NCBI RefSeq assembly: GCF_014841115.1
Contig: NZ_JACYTP010000012.1
Span: 1-64,000 of the forward strand
From: Photobacterium arenosum
GTDB taxonomy: Bacteria; Pseudomonadota; Gammaproteobacteria; Enterobacterales; Vibrionaceae
DNA length: 64,000 nt
Reading direction: 5' to 3'
Below the pieces are notes generated by a model. It did not search any database. It saw only the letters and a list, made by a program, of their open reading frames with translations, and had not been told where the DNA came from. Every line of letters starts with the position of its first letter. Position 1 is the first letter of the stretch. Position numbers and translations under genes: made by a program. Positions 24,675 to 34,000 of this stretch are shown one piece after another.

Positions 24675-25036
24675 AATTTTTTACGTCCGAGGAGGTTCTT
24701 GTCACAGGGTAAAGCGGGTGTGCGATCCTTTGCCGGTTAACTGCGCTTTGTGATGTTTCCCCAAAAAATGAAAGGAGTTAAAGCGGCAAAAAGTGTAGCA
24801 CAGAAGTCAGGAACGCCCAATAAATTGGGGGAAACGGGTTTGTTATCGCCAAGAACGGGCTAATTTAGTGATTTAACGTTGTTTCTTCCTCAGCCGCAAA
24901 TCAATAGTGTTCTGGCAATGTTGGTTTTTTATGCCATGGCTGACAAAGCGGCATCCGACATTATTGTTGAAATTGAGTGCATTATATCAATGGCCATTGT
25001 GAACAGTGGCTCCTGGATTGTGCGGGGGAGTGGTAA
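24675..25036. other. Gene-free region upstream of the ferredoxin gene
   Basis: About 360 bases, AT-rich, with no gene seen. A small inverted repeat (CCCAAT/ATTGGG at about 24819-24834) is present. It presumably holds the promoters for the minus-strand ferredoxin and the plus-strand small protein. Confidence 0.5.
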
Positions 25037-25210
25037 ATGAAGGTGCGATTAGACCCCATAGCGTTGATTGTTGTTTCTATCTTACTGGGCTGGGGATGGA
25101 CGGAGGTAACGACAGAGCCTGTATGCCAGCAGGAAATGGTGCAGCAGGGTGTGCGGTACACTATTCCTATCAAATGCTCAGATATTCCCAATGTGACGGT
25201 GAGTAGTTAG
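25037..25210 (+). CDS. Small single-span membrane protein, 57 residues
   Basis: A short frame with an excellent ribosome site (GGGGGAG, five bases before ATG). The product begins MKVRLDPIALIVVSILLGWGW, a charged N-terminus followed by one hydrophobic segment, then a polar tail of about 35 residues with Cys30 and Cys47 that could form a disulfide (TEPVCQQEMVQQGVRY...IPIKCSDIP). The segment can be a membrane anchor or an uncleaved signal with the tail in the periplasm. I do not recognise it. Codon use and RBS argue for a real gene. It ends 51 bases before the trhP stop (convergent). Confidence 0.6.
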   Translation: MKVRLDPIALIVVSILLGWGWTEVTTEPVCQQEMVQQGVRYTIPIKCSDIPNVTVSS

Positions 25211-25261
25211 TCTGCCACCGTATTGCAGAGGAACAGCAATACGGTGGCGAACAGAAGCCTG

Positions 25262-26635
25262 TCAGACCGCGTTAGGGTTACGGGTGGTAGCGCCAGCGTT
25301 GAGATTGCGCATCAGTAACGCGAACGGTAGCGCCAGATCTTCCGGAACCGGAATAAACACAAAATGTCCGCTGCCTTTGGCATCTTCAATGGTTTCGGAT
25401 TTACGGTTTTCCATGTGTTCCAGCGTAAAGGTGACATTACCGTTCGGTGTCATCAGCTCCAGGCTGTCACCCACCAGAAATTTATTTCTGACTTCGACTT
25501 CCGCCAGTGCACCGCGGCGCTTGCCGGTAAATTCACCCACGAACTGCTGGTTATCCGAAATAGAGTAACCATAGTCGTAATTCTGGTAAGCATCATGGGT
25601 GTGACGACGCAGGAAGCCTTCGGTGTAGCCACGGTGAGCCAGACTTTCCAGTGTCGACATCAGGCTTTCGTCAAACGGCTTGCCGGCCGCGGCATCATCA
25701 ATCGCTTTACGGTACACCTGTGCCGTGCGGGCGCAGTAGTAGAAAGACTTGGTACGGCCTTCAATTTTCAGCGAATGTACGCCCATTTTGCTCAGGCGCT
25801 CAACATGCTGAACCGCGCGAAGATCTTTGGAGTTCATGATATAGGTGCCGTGCTCATCTTCAAACGCGGCCATTTTTTCATCCGGTTTGTGGCTTTCGCT
25901 CAGCAAAATGACCTGATCAGTCGGCTTGCCTTCACCCAGTGTGGGCGCGACGTCCTGCATTTGTACCGCGGAAGCGGCTTGTTGCACTTCTACAATCTGG
26001 CCGGCATCGTCTTCTTTGGCGGCTTCCGCCTTGTATTCCCAGCGGCAGGCGTTGGTACAGGTGCCCTGATTGGGATCCCGCTTATTCATATAGCCAGACA
26101 GCAGGCAGCGACCTGAGTAGGCCATGCAAAGTGCGCCGTGAACAAAGATCTCCAGTTCGGTTTGCGGGCATTTTTCACGGATTTCTTCGATTTCTTCCAG
26201 CGACAGCTCGCGGGAAAGAATCACCCGTTCAATCCCTTGCGTTGACCAGAATTTTACCGTCGCCCAGTTAACTGCATTGGCTTGCACCGACAAGTGGATA
26301 GGCATGTCAGGGAAGCTTTCTCTGACCATCATGATCAGGCCGGGATCAGACATGATTAAGGCGTCAGGGCCCATGTCGACAATCGGGGTCAGATCGCGGA
26401 TAAAGGTTTTAAGCTTGGAGTTATGCGGCTGAATGTTGCACACCACGTAGAACTTTTTACCCTGGGCATGGGCTTCGTCGATACCTATCTTCAGGTTGTC
26501 GTGGTTGAACTCATTGTTGCGTACACGCAGGCTGTAACGGGGCTGGCCTGCATACACGGCATCGGCACCGTAGGCGAAGGCATAGCGCATGTTCTTCAGG
26601 CTGCCGGCAGGCGATAACAATTCAGGTTTAAACAT
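25262..26635 (-). CDS. trhP: tRNA 5-hydroxyuridine synthase TrhP (YegQ, U32 family)
   Basis: TrhP installs 5-hydroxyuridine at tRNA position 34, the first step to cmo5U and mo5U, using prephenate or a derived metabolite. The 457-residue protein belongs to the U32 'peptidase' family: PELLSPAGSLKNMRYAFAYGADAVYAG at the start, HGALCMAYSGRCLLS and GTCTNACRW with the Cys residues for an iron-sulfur cluster, and a C-terminal barrel of the elongation-factor type. Residues about 215-250 hold an Ala/Gln/Val-rich insert. Length and start agree with E. coli YegQ. The nearby ferredoxin of the YfhL type is its known helper. Confidence 0.93.
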   Translation of the reverse strand: MFKPELLSPAGSLKNMRYAFAYGADAVYAGQPRYSLRVRNNEFNHDNLKIGIDEAHAQGKKFYVVCNIQPHNSKLKTFIRDLTPIVDMGPDALIMSDPGLIMMVRESFPDMPIHLSVQANAVNWATVKFWSTQGIERVILSRELSLEEIEEIREKCPQTELEIFVHGALCMAYSGRCLLSGYMNKRDPNQGTCTNACRWEYKAEAAKEDDAGQIVEVQQAASAVQMQDVAPTLGEGKPTDQVILLSESHKPDEKMAAFEDEHGTYIMNSKDLRAVQHVERLSKMGVHSLKIEGRTKSFYYCARTAQVYRKAIDDAAAGKPFDESLMSTLESLAHRGYTEGFLRRHTHDAYQNYDYGYSISDNQQFVGEFTGKRRGALAEVEVRNKFLVGDSLELMTPNGNVTFTLEHMENRKSETIEDAKGSGHFVFIPVPEDLALPFALLMRNLNAGATTRNPNAV

Positions 26636-26938
26636 AACTCGGGTTTCCCTTTTGGGTCAAAGTCTGATGTCAGATCAGGCCGCACTCCTGCTCACCGACA
26701 GGGCGAATTCATGGGAGGCGGAAAACAGAGGGCGAATTTTACTGTGAAGGCGGGGATCTGGCAAATATCCTGAATCTTGATAAGGGTATTAAGTAGCACA
26801 AAAGATGACAGCTGCTTAAAATGGATGTGAGCCATGTCTCATACTTTTTATGTTAGCGGTAAGAGTATTAGGGGTCTTAGCCGTTTAAGTTTACTTATTA
26901 ACGGTGTTTTCTTATTGCATTGAGTTGGATATAAAAAA
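26636..26938. other. Divergent intergenic region trhP-qmcA
   Basis: About 300 bases with no gene seen. It should hold both promoters; I find no convincing motif pair. Confidence 0.5.
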
Positions 26939-27922
26939 ATGGATATAGCGTCGATCATTTCGTCTGTGTTTAGTATTTGGGTGGTGATGGCAATACTGGT
27001 AATTGTCATACTGCGTTCTTCTATTAAGTTTGTTCCGCAAAATACTGCTGTGGTCGTTGAACGATTCGGTAAATACCACAAAACCATGGAAGCGGGTCTG
27101 AATTTTATCGTGCCTATGATTGACCGGGTTGCCTACACCCAGACCCTGAAAGAGCAGGCGTACGATGTCCCGAGCCAGTCGGCCATTACCAAAGATAACA
27201 TTTCCCTGATTGTTGACGGGGTGCTCTATATCAAGCTGATCGACCCTTACAAAGCCAGCTATGGCGTCGACAACTATATTTTCTCTGTCACCCAGCTGGC
27301 GCAGACCACCATGCGCAGTGAAGTGGGGAAAATGGACCTGGATAAGACGTTCGAAGAGCGTGAGAATCTCAATACGGCGATTGTGTCTGCCATCAACGAT
27401 GCCGCCTTGCCATGGGGTGTTCAGGTACTGCGATATGAAATCAAAGATATTGAGCCGCCACGTTCAGTACTGGACGCCATGGAGCGCCAGATGAAAGCTG
27501 AGCGTGAAAAGCGGGCGGTTATTCTTGAATCTGAAGGTAAGCGCCAGAGCGAGATCAATATTGCCGAGGGTATGAAGCAGGCCCGGGTACTGGCAGCAGA
27601 AGCGGAAAGATCCGAGCAGGTTCTCAAAGCCGAAGGTGAAGCCCAGGCTATTCTGGCGGTCTCGAAAGCCGAAGCCGATGCGCTGGCGATTATCGGCCGG
27701 GTGGCATCTACCGAAGAAGGCCAGAAGGCAATCCAGCTGGATCTGGCGGGCAAGGCCATTCAGGCCAAAGAAGCGATTGCGAAAGAATCCTCTGTTGTTC
27801 TGCTGCCTGATGCTTCTTCTTCTGCGTCAAACATCGTGGCAGAAGCCATGACCATTATTCACCAGCTCAACCGTCAGCAGGGCAATTCGGCTAAAAGAAC
27901 CGACCCGCAAGAGGAACAGTAA
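26939..27922 (+). CDS. qmcA: SPFH-domain protein QmcA
   Basis: A 327-residue stomatin/prohibitin-like membrane protein that forms large ring assemblies and is related to HflK/HflC. One membrane anchor (about residues 15-29) is followed by the SPFH domain, with FVPQNTAVVVERFGKYHKTMEAGL, and a long helix rich in Ala and Glu (about 190-260, EREKRAVILESEGKRQ) that builds the cage wall. It overlaps nfeD by one base; the qmcA-nfeD pair is conserved, and such pairs are thought to order membrane microdomains. The ribosome site at the ATG is weak. Confidence 0.93.
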   Translation: MDIASIISSVFSIWVVMAILVIVILRSSIKFVPQNTAVVVERFGKYHKTMEAGLNFIVPMIDRVAYTQTLKEQAYDVPSQSAITKDNISLIVDGVLYIKLIDPYKASYGVDNYIFSVTQLAQTTMRSEVGKMDLDKTFEERENLNTAIVSAINDAALPWGVQVLRYEIKDIEPPRSVLDAMERQMKAEREKRAVILESEGKRQSEINIAEGMKQARVLAAEAERSEQVLKAEGEAQAILAVSKAEADALAIIGRVASTEEGQKAIQLDLAGKAIQAKEAIAKESSVVLLPDASSSASNIVAEAMTIIHQLNRQQGNSAKRTDPQEEQ

Positions 27923-28407
27923 TGATGACGGATTTTTTTGGACTGAGCCCGGCTCAGCTGACCATAGTGATCGGCCTTATCCTGCTGGCCGTCGAGGTCT
28001 GGATGCTGGGGCTGTCGACTATTGTTTTGCTGGCCCTTGGTGTGTCAGCCATCCTGACCGGTACGCTGGCACTGGTGGGTGTGGTACCTGAAACCATGAC
28101 AGCCCTGGTGGCGGTCAGCGGTATCGGCGCGGGCGTATTGACGCTGCTGTTGTGGAAACCGCTGAAACGCTCGCAGAAAGCGGAAAAACCGAAACAAAAT
28201 ATCAGCAGTGATTTTATCGGCCTGACGTTCCGGCTTGATACCGCACTCAGCCATGAACAGCCGGGGACAGTAAAGTATTCCGGCATCAGCTGGAAACTGG
28301 TACTCAGCAGCGATTACACCGGTGAGCAGGTAGAAAAAGGCCGGGAAGTGGAAGTGGTGGCGGTGGATGTCGGTCGCTTTACTGTCAAGCCGGTGAATCA
28401 CGCTTAA
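27922..28407 (+). CDS. nfeD: NfeD-family membrane protein (YbbJ-like)
   Basis: A 161-residue partner of the SPFH protein. Three to four hydrophobic segments (about 10-75) are followed by a soluble OB-fold domain (about 95-160, FIGLTFRLDTALS to VAVDVGRFTVKPV). This is the short NfeD form without a ClpP-like protease part. The ATG overlaps the qmcA stop, so the two proteins are made together. Confidence 0.9.
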   Translation: MMTDFFGLSPAQLTIVIGLILLAVEVWMLGLSTIVLLALGVSAILTGTLALVGVVPETMTALVAVSGIGAGVLTLLLWKPLKRSQKAEKPKQNISSDFIGLTFRLDTALSHEQPGTVKYSGISWKLVLSSDYTGEQVEKGREVEVVAVDVGRFTVKPVNHA

Positions 28408-28427
28408 GCGAGTGTTTGTGAGGATTT

Positions 28428-28517
28428 CTTCCCTTGAAAAGGGGGAGGGACTGAACCGATTGCAGGAATCACAATGATTCCCTCCCTTTGGCAAGGGGAG
28501 GGTTAGGGTGGGGTTCG
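28428..28517. repeat. Palindromic intergenic repeat element
   Basis: A run of nested inverted repeats lies between nfeD and rdgC: CCCTT-gaa-AAGGG near 28431, a perfect GGAATCA-CAA-TGATTCC at 28465-28481, and CCCTCCCTT/AAGGGGAGGG near 28480-28507, then GGTTAGGGTGGGG. The word CCCTTGAAAAGG recurs near 28570. This has the look of a dispersed extragenic palindrome. Confidence 0.65.
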
Positions 28518-28591
28518 TGAAATGTGCACAGATTTGGCATTTGTGCTCGGTAACCCCCGCCTGGCCGCCCCCTTGAAAAGGCAATGCGTTG

Positions 28592-29506
28592 TCAGACGCG
28601 TTCTTCCATACCGCCCAGTTCTTCAAACAGGTTAGGCAGTATGGCGGACAGCTCACCGCACATTAATGACAGATCAGCATCCAGACGCTGCGCCATGTCT
28701 TCACGGTCGATGTCGTCATTTTGCTCTCTCAGCTCATCGGAAAATTTCAGGCGCTTGAGTGACAGATCGTCGCCCAGCACAAAATCGATGCGCTCCTGCC
28801 AGTTGATAGCCAGTTTGGTTACCACTTTATCGGCTTCGATATGGGCCAGAATTTCATCACAGCTCAGGTCCTGCTGCTTACAGCGGATCACGCCGCCGTC
28901 TTCCAGAATGGCTTTCAGCTCGGCTTCTTCACCTATGGTAAAACCGTTAGGGGACTCGCCGGAGCGCACCCATTCTGTCAGTGTCTGCGCGGCTGGTTTG
29001 GCCACAGTCACAGGCACAACCGGCAGGCTGCCGATGGATTTACGTAGCAAGCCAAGCAGATCTTCGGCTTTTTTGAAGCTGCCGGCATCAACCAGCAACA
29101 ATCCCTGCGCAGGCATGATCAGCGCATAGGTGTGGCTCTGACGGCTGAAAGCGCGAGGCAGCAGATCCATCACGATCTCATCTTTCAGGGTGTCTTTTTC
29201 ATTTTTCTTTAGTTTACGGCCCTGTTCTTTCTCCTGCATCTCCACTTTGGCATTCAGTGATTCTTTGATCACAGAGGCGGGTAGCATTTTTTCTTCTTTG
29301 CGGGCACAGATCAGAATGTTGTCCCCGGCAAGGTGAGTATACATATCACCGTGTTTGCCCAGTGCTGAAACCCAGCCGAATTTTTGAATATCCTGGCTAC
29401 CACAAGGGGTAAAGCGGAATTCTTCCAGTTGCTTCTCAAGCTCTTCCGGTTTGAAGTCAATCTCGCGACTGAAGCGATAGGTAAGCAGGTTTTTAAACCA
29501 CAGCAT
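28592..29506 (-). CDS. rdgC: Recombination-associated protein RdgC
   Basis: RdgC is a ring-forming DNA-binding protein that limits RecA access to DNA and is associated with the nucleoid. The 304-residue protein is full length and closely follows the family: [16 protein letters not shown] at the start, FTPCGSQD near residue 33, [20 protein letters not shown], and [22 protein letters not shown] near the end. The ATG at 29506 is chosen since it gives the conserved N-terminus; 17 extra codons upstream are not typical. Divergent from sbcD, another recombination gene. Confidence 0.95.
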   Translation of the reverse strand: MLWFKNLLTYRFSREIDFKPEELEKQLEEFRFTPCGSQDIQKFGWVSALGKHGDMYTHLAGDNILICARKEEKMLPASVIKESLNAKVEMQEKEQGRKLKKNEKDTLKDEIVMDLLPRAFSRQSHTYALIMPAQGLLLVDAGSFKKAEDLLGLLRKSIGSLPVVPVTVAKPAAQTLTEWVRSGESPNGFTIGEEAELKAILEDGGVIRCKQQDLSCDEILAHIEADKVVTKLAINWQERIDFVLGDDLSLKRLKFSDELREQNDDIDREDMAQRLDADLSLMCGELSAILPNLFEELGGMEERV

Positions 29507-29756
29507 AGTTGTGACTGATCCTAGGTGTGTGCATTGGGCCGACAATCTTATACCCAAGTTGCCTCACTTTGCTAGGTTCAGTGAGGTTTGCAAGCAGCAC
29601 GGACAGAGGCTGCCGTCGGTATTCCCGTGGCCTGGCGGTAGAAAATCGTGTCTGGCAGTCGCAATTTTTTCTGTTGATCTGACCGTGATAGCACTTGGCT
29701 GAGGTACAATCGGCCCTTATCTTTTCTCTGGATCTCTCAGTATTTACACTAACGGC

Positions 29757-30995
29757 ATGAAAATACTTCACACCTCAGACTGGCACCTCGGGCATCAATT
29801 ACATGGCTATCAGCGCGATTATGAGCACCAGCAGTTTCTAGACTGGCTGGCCGATACGCTGGAACGCGAACAGGTCGATGCCCTGCTGGTGGCCGGCGAT
29901 ATTTTCGACAGCGCCAATCCGCCAGCCAGTGCCTGGCGTATGCTGTACCGTTTTCTGGCCCGGTTAGCGAAAACCCTGCCAGAGCTGAACGTGGTGATGA
30001 CGGGCGGCAATCATGATTCGCCCAGCAAGCTGGATGCGCCTCATGAACTGTTAAAAGCCTTTGACCTGCATCTGGTCGGTGGTATCAGCCGCGATGATCA
30101 GGGCCGGCTGGAGATGGACAGATTGCTGGTGCCGCTGACCAACCGCAGCGGCGCTACGACAGCCTGGGTGCTGGCGGTGCCGTTTCTGCGCAGCAGTGAT
30201 CTGCGTACTGACGATCTCAGCGAAGATGACGATCGCCTGATCAAAGGTGTCGAAACGCTCTACCAGCAGGTGACCGACGCCGCCCGGAAGGTTCAGCAGC
30301 CAGGTCAGGCACTGATTGGCATGGGGCATGTCTATATGGCTTCCGGCCAGTTATCTGAAATGTCTGAGCGCCGGGTGCTGGGCGGTAACCAGCATGCATT
30401 GCCAGCCTCTGTCTTCCCTGATGATCTCTGCTATGCCGCGCTGGGCCATCTTCATCTTGCCCAGCGGGTCGCGAAAAAAGAGCACATACGGTATTGCGGC
30501 TCGCCGCTGCCTTTGTCGATGTCTGAACGCCACTACAAGCACCAGGTGGTATTGCTGGAGCTTGACGGGGAAAGCCTGTCGGGTATTACCCCGATCCCGG
30601 TACCCAGAGTGGTTGATATGCTCAGAGTTCCGGCTGAACCTCAGCCGCTGGATCAGGCTCTGAACGCCCTGAAAGCGTTAGCAAGCGGGGATGGTCCGAG
30701 GGAAACCCATCCTTATCTGGAAGTGCCGGTGCTGCTTGATAAACCTCAGGCGATGCTGCGGGAGAAAGTGCTGCAGGCGCTGGAGGGGAAAGCAGTCCGG
30801 CTGGCGAAGATAACCACCCATTATCGTCAGCAGCAAGACGCGCCTTCGCTTGAACATCAGCGCTTGTCTGAAGTGAGTCCGCAGCAGGTTTTTGCCCTGA
30901 GCTGGCAACAGAAATATGACGGACAGCCACCCAGTGCGATGTGTGAGGCATTCGAGACATTACTCACGCGCATTGACGACGAAGAAGATAAATAA
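29757..30995 (+). CDS. sbcD: Exonuclease subunit SbcD
   Basis: SbcD is the Mre11-like nuclease of the SbcCD complex, which cuts DNA hairpins and blocked ends. The 412-residue protein has the phosphoesterase motifs in order: TSDWHLGHQ at 6-14, AGDIFDSANPP near 46-56, GGNHDSPSKL near 83, and the later GHVYMASGQ and GHLHLAQ with metal-binding His. sbcC starts 15 bases after its stop. Counterselection of long palindromes follows from this pair. Confidence 0.96.
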   Translation: MKILHTSDWHLGHQLHGYQRDYEHQQFLDWLADTLEREQVDALLVAGDIFDSANPPASAWRMLYRFLARLAKTLPELNVVMTGGNHDSPSKLDAPHELLKAFDLHLVGGISRDDQGRLEMDRLLVPLTNRSGATTAWVLAVPFLRSSDLRTDDLSEDDDRLIKGVETLYQQVTDAARKVQQPGQALIGMGHVYMASGQLSEMSERRVLGGNQHALPASVFPDDLCYAALGHLHLAQRVAKKEHIRYCGSPLPLSMSERHYKHQVVLLELDGESLSGITPIPVPRVVDMLRVPAEPQPLDQALNALKALASGDGPRETHPYLEVPVLLDKPQAMLREKVLQALEGKAVRLAKITTHYRQQQDAPSLEHQRLSEVSPQQVFALSWQQKYDGQPPSAMCEAFETLLTRIDDEEDK

Positions 30996-31010
30996 CGGCA
31001 GACAGAGACG

Positions 31011-34000
31011 ATGAAAATTCTGGCTTTGAGGGGCGAAAATCTCGCCAGCTTACAAACACAGTTTGAGATTGATTTTGCCAACGGGCGTCTGGGCGAGGCC
31101 GGTTTGTTTGCCATTACCGGCAAAACCGGGGCAGGCAAATCAAGCTTACTGGATGCGATTTGTCTGGCGTTATACGACCGCATTCCGCGTTTACAGTCGA
31201 ACAAAAAAAATGATGCGGAAATCGGACGCGGCGACGACGAGAACCGTATCAGAGCCAACGATGTCCGCAGTATTCTGTCGCGGGGCAAAGCGGAAGCGTT
31301 TTCCGAGGTCGACTTTCAGGCCAATGACGGCTCCCGCTGGCGGGCACACTGGCAGGTCCGCCGGGCCAGAGGCAATGCGGAAGGGCGTGTGCAGCCTTCT
31401 GAGCAATGGCTGGAAAACCTGGAGTCCGGGCAGCGGTTTGCGGGTAAAAAACAAGAAGTGCAGCTGGAAATCGAGCGTCTGATCGGCCTGACCTTTGAGC
31501 AGTTCCGCCGGGCCGTGATGTTGCCGCAGGGCGAGTTCGCGGCATTTCTGAAAGCGGCTTCTGATGAGCGCGCGTCTTTGCTCGAGCGCATGACAGGCGG
31601 TGAAATTTACGGCCGGCTGTCGGTGGCCGCTTACGAAAGAGCCAGAGAAGAGAAACTGAAACTGCAACAGCTGCAGGAAAAGCTGGGTGATATTGCCTTG
31701 CTCAGTGACGATGAAAAACTGGTATTGAACGCGCAGATCACTGCCCTGAAAACCCAGCTGGCCGAGCTTGATGCGCGGCTGGCGGCGCTGAGCCAGCATC
31801 AGCAGACGCTGAGCACAGAGAAAACGCTGCAGGAGCGGGTGGCGCAGAGTCAGCAGGCGCTGACTGAGGCGATCGCACACAGTACGCAGGCCACTCCCCG
31901 CACTGAATATCTGGCTAAGCTTGATACAGCCCAGCCGGCGCGGGCAGACTTTACTTTGCTGACCCAGTCTGTGCAGCAAATCGGCCGTTTGCAGGCCTCA
32001 CTGAACGACGCTCAGCAAGCGTTAGCGCAGGATCAGCAGCAGCGACTGGATGCCGATCAGGCCGTAGTGCAAGCCCGGCAGTCACTCGAACAGGCACAGC
32101 AAGACTGGCTGCTGCTGGAGCCCAGGCTGAAACAGGCACAGATGCTGGATCAACAGCGACAGGGGCTGGAGCAGCAACATCAGCTGCTGGTGCAGGATGC
32201 TCAGGCGCTGCAACAGCAACTGGAGCAGGAAGACAGGGAATACCGGCACCAGCAGAGTGCACAGCAGCAGTTGCAGGCGCAGGGCCAGCAGTTGTCCAAG
32301 CAACTGGAAGACAATCGTACTCTGGCTGCGGTAGCCGAACAGTTCCAGCCTGTGCTGGATAACCTGAAACAATATCTGACCGCCCACCGTTCCTTGTCCC
32401 GGCTCAGGAAAGACATGCAGCAAGGGTTGCAGGAGCAGCAGGCATACCGGCTCAATGACAGCAAGCTGAAACAAGAGAGTGAGCACCTGCTGACACAGCG
32501 GCAACAGCTGGAAAAACAGCGGACTGAGCTGAATGTCGACGAGGTGAGCGCGGCGCAGGAGCAGAGTCAGCAGGCTTACCGCCGCCATCAGCAACGTCTT
32601 GATGATCTGCGTCAGGCGATGGCCGCCACACAGGAATGGTGTGGCTTGCTGGATCAGCAAGGCCGGCTGATGCAGGAGCGACAGGATCTGGAGTCAGCCC
32701 GTCTGCAGACAGAGCAGAAATTGCAGGCATTAGTGCCCGAGTTGAGTCTGCTCAGTGCACGGGCGGAAGAATCTGAATATCAGTTTCAGCAAAGTCAGGC
32801 CGTGCTGCAGCTGAGCGATTACCGTAGCCTGCTGAAACAGGATGAGCCATGTCCTTTGTGCGGCGGGCTTGATCATCCTTATGCCGCCAGTCATCCGGCA
32901 GTCGATAGCGTGCTGGAACAGCATAATCAACGCCGGCAGGCACTGGCGAAGCAGTTACAAGCGCTGGAAGGTGAACGCCATCATCTGGCGCAGCTGGTAC
33001 CGCAATACACTCAACGCCTGGCGGTGATCAATGACGAGCTGGCCAGTATCGCTGCGGTAGCTGCGAAGATGGCGGTTCAGGCAGCCGATTGCGCCAAGGC
33101 ATTGCACATTGAGTTTACTGAACAGATGCCCCTGGCCTCACTGCGTGAACAGCTGACTGCCTGGCAACATGAAGCCGGGCAATTATCCCCGCAACTGCGT
33201 CAGCTTCAGCAGCAGTATGAAAGCGGTCAGTTACACTTGCGGCAGGCCAGAGAACTGGAGCAGCAGTATCAGCAAGTGGTACAGGCTGAAAACAAACTCG
33301 CGCATGACATCCACCAGTTAGCTCAGGCAGAAGCAGGCCGGCAAGCCAGACTGACCTCGCTGGAAGAGCAGTGCGTTGAACAGCAGACCCTGCTCGGTCA
33401 GCGAGCCGAGACCCTGAACAAACAGTTCGGCAGCGAGGTCTGGCTGGAGGGCTTGCGTCAGCAGGGAGAAGAGCAATATACCCTGCAGTTAACCCGGCAG
33501 GCGGAGGATTACCTTAAGTGCCAGCAGGATCTGATCACCACAGACAAACAGCTGCATGCGTTGGCCCCGGAGCTGGCGCAGCGCCTGACCCGTATTCAGA
33601 ATCTGCAGACACAACTGGCAGAAGCGAAGAACAAACAAGCGGCACTCAAGAGCCAGCTTGAGCAGCTATGGCAGGAAAGAAAAGCACTGGTGGGTGAGCA
33701 GGCACTCACTCCTATAGAATCGCAGCATAAAGCCGTAGTGGAAGCGGCCCGTCAGTCACTCAGCACCAGCGAGCAGCAGCAGCGGCAGGCCGGTGAGCGC
33801 CATGCCGCCACTCAGTCGGCCTTAAACAGCACGCAGCAACAATTACAAGAGGCCCAAACAGCGCACAGTTCAGTGCTGCAGCGCTGGCAGAGCTGGCATC
33901 AGAAGCTGGGGATGTCGGAGCAGGAACTGATGACCTTGCTAAGCAAGGATGAGGCGTGGCTGGCTGAGGAAAAAGCGGCGCTGCGAGTGATTGAGCAGGC

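Noticed and set aside
25364-26116. Plus-strand 250-codon frame opposite trhP
   Set aside because: It lies wholly within trhP on the other strand, without a ribosome site or recognisable motif.
28428-28517. Palindromic repeat considered as the nfeD terminator
   Set aside because: The stems are followed by G-rich rather than T-rich sequence, so a dispersed repeat is the better reading.
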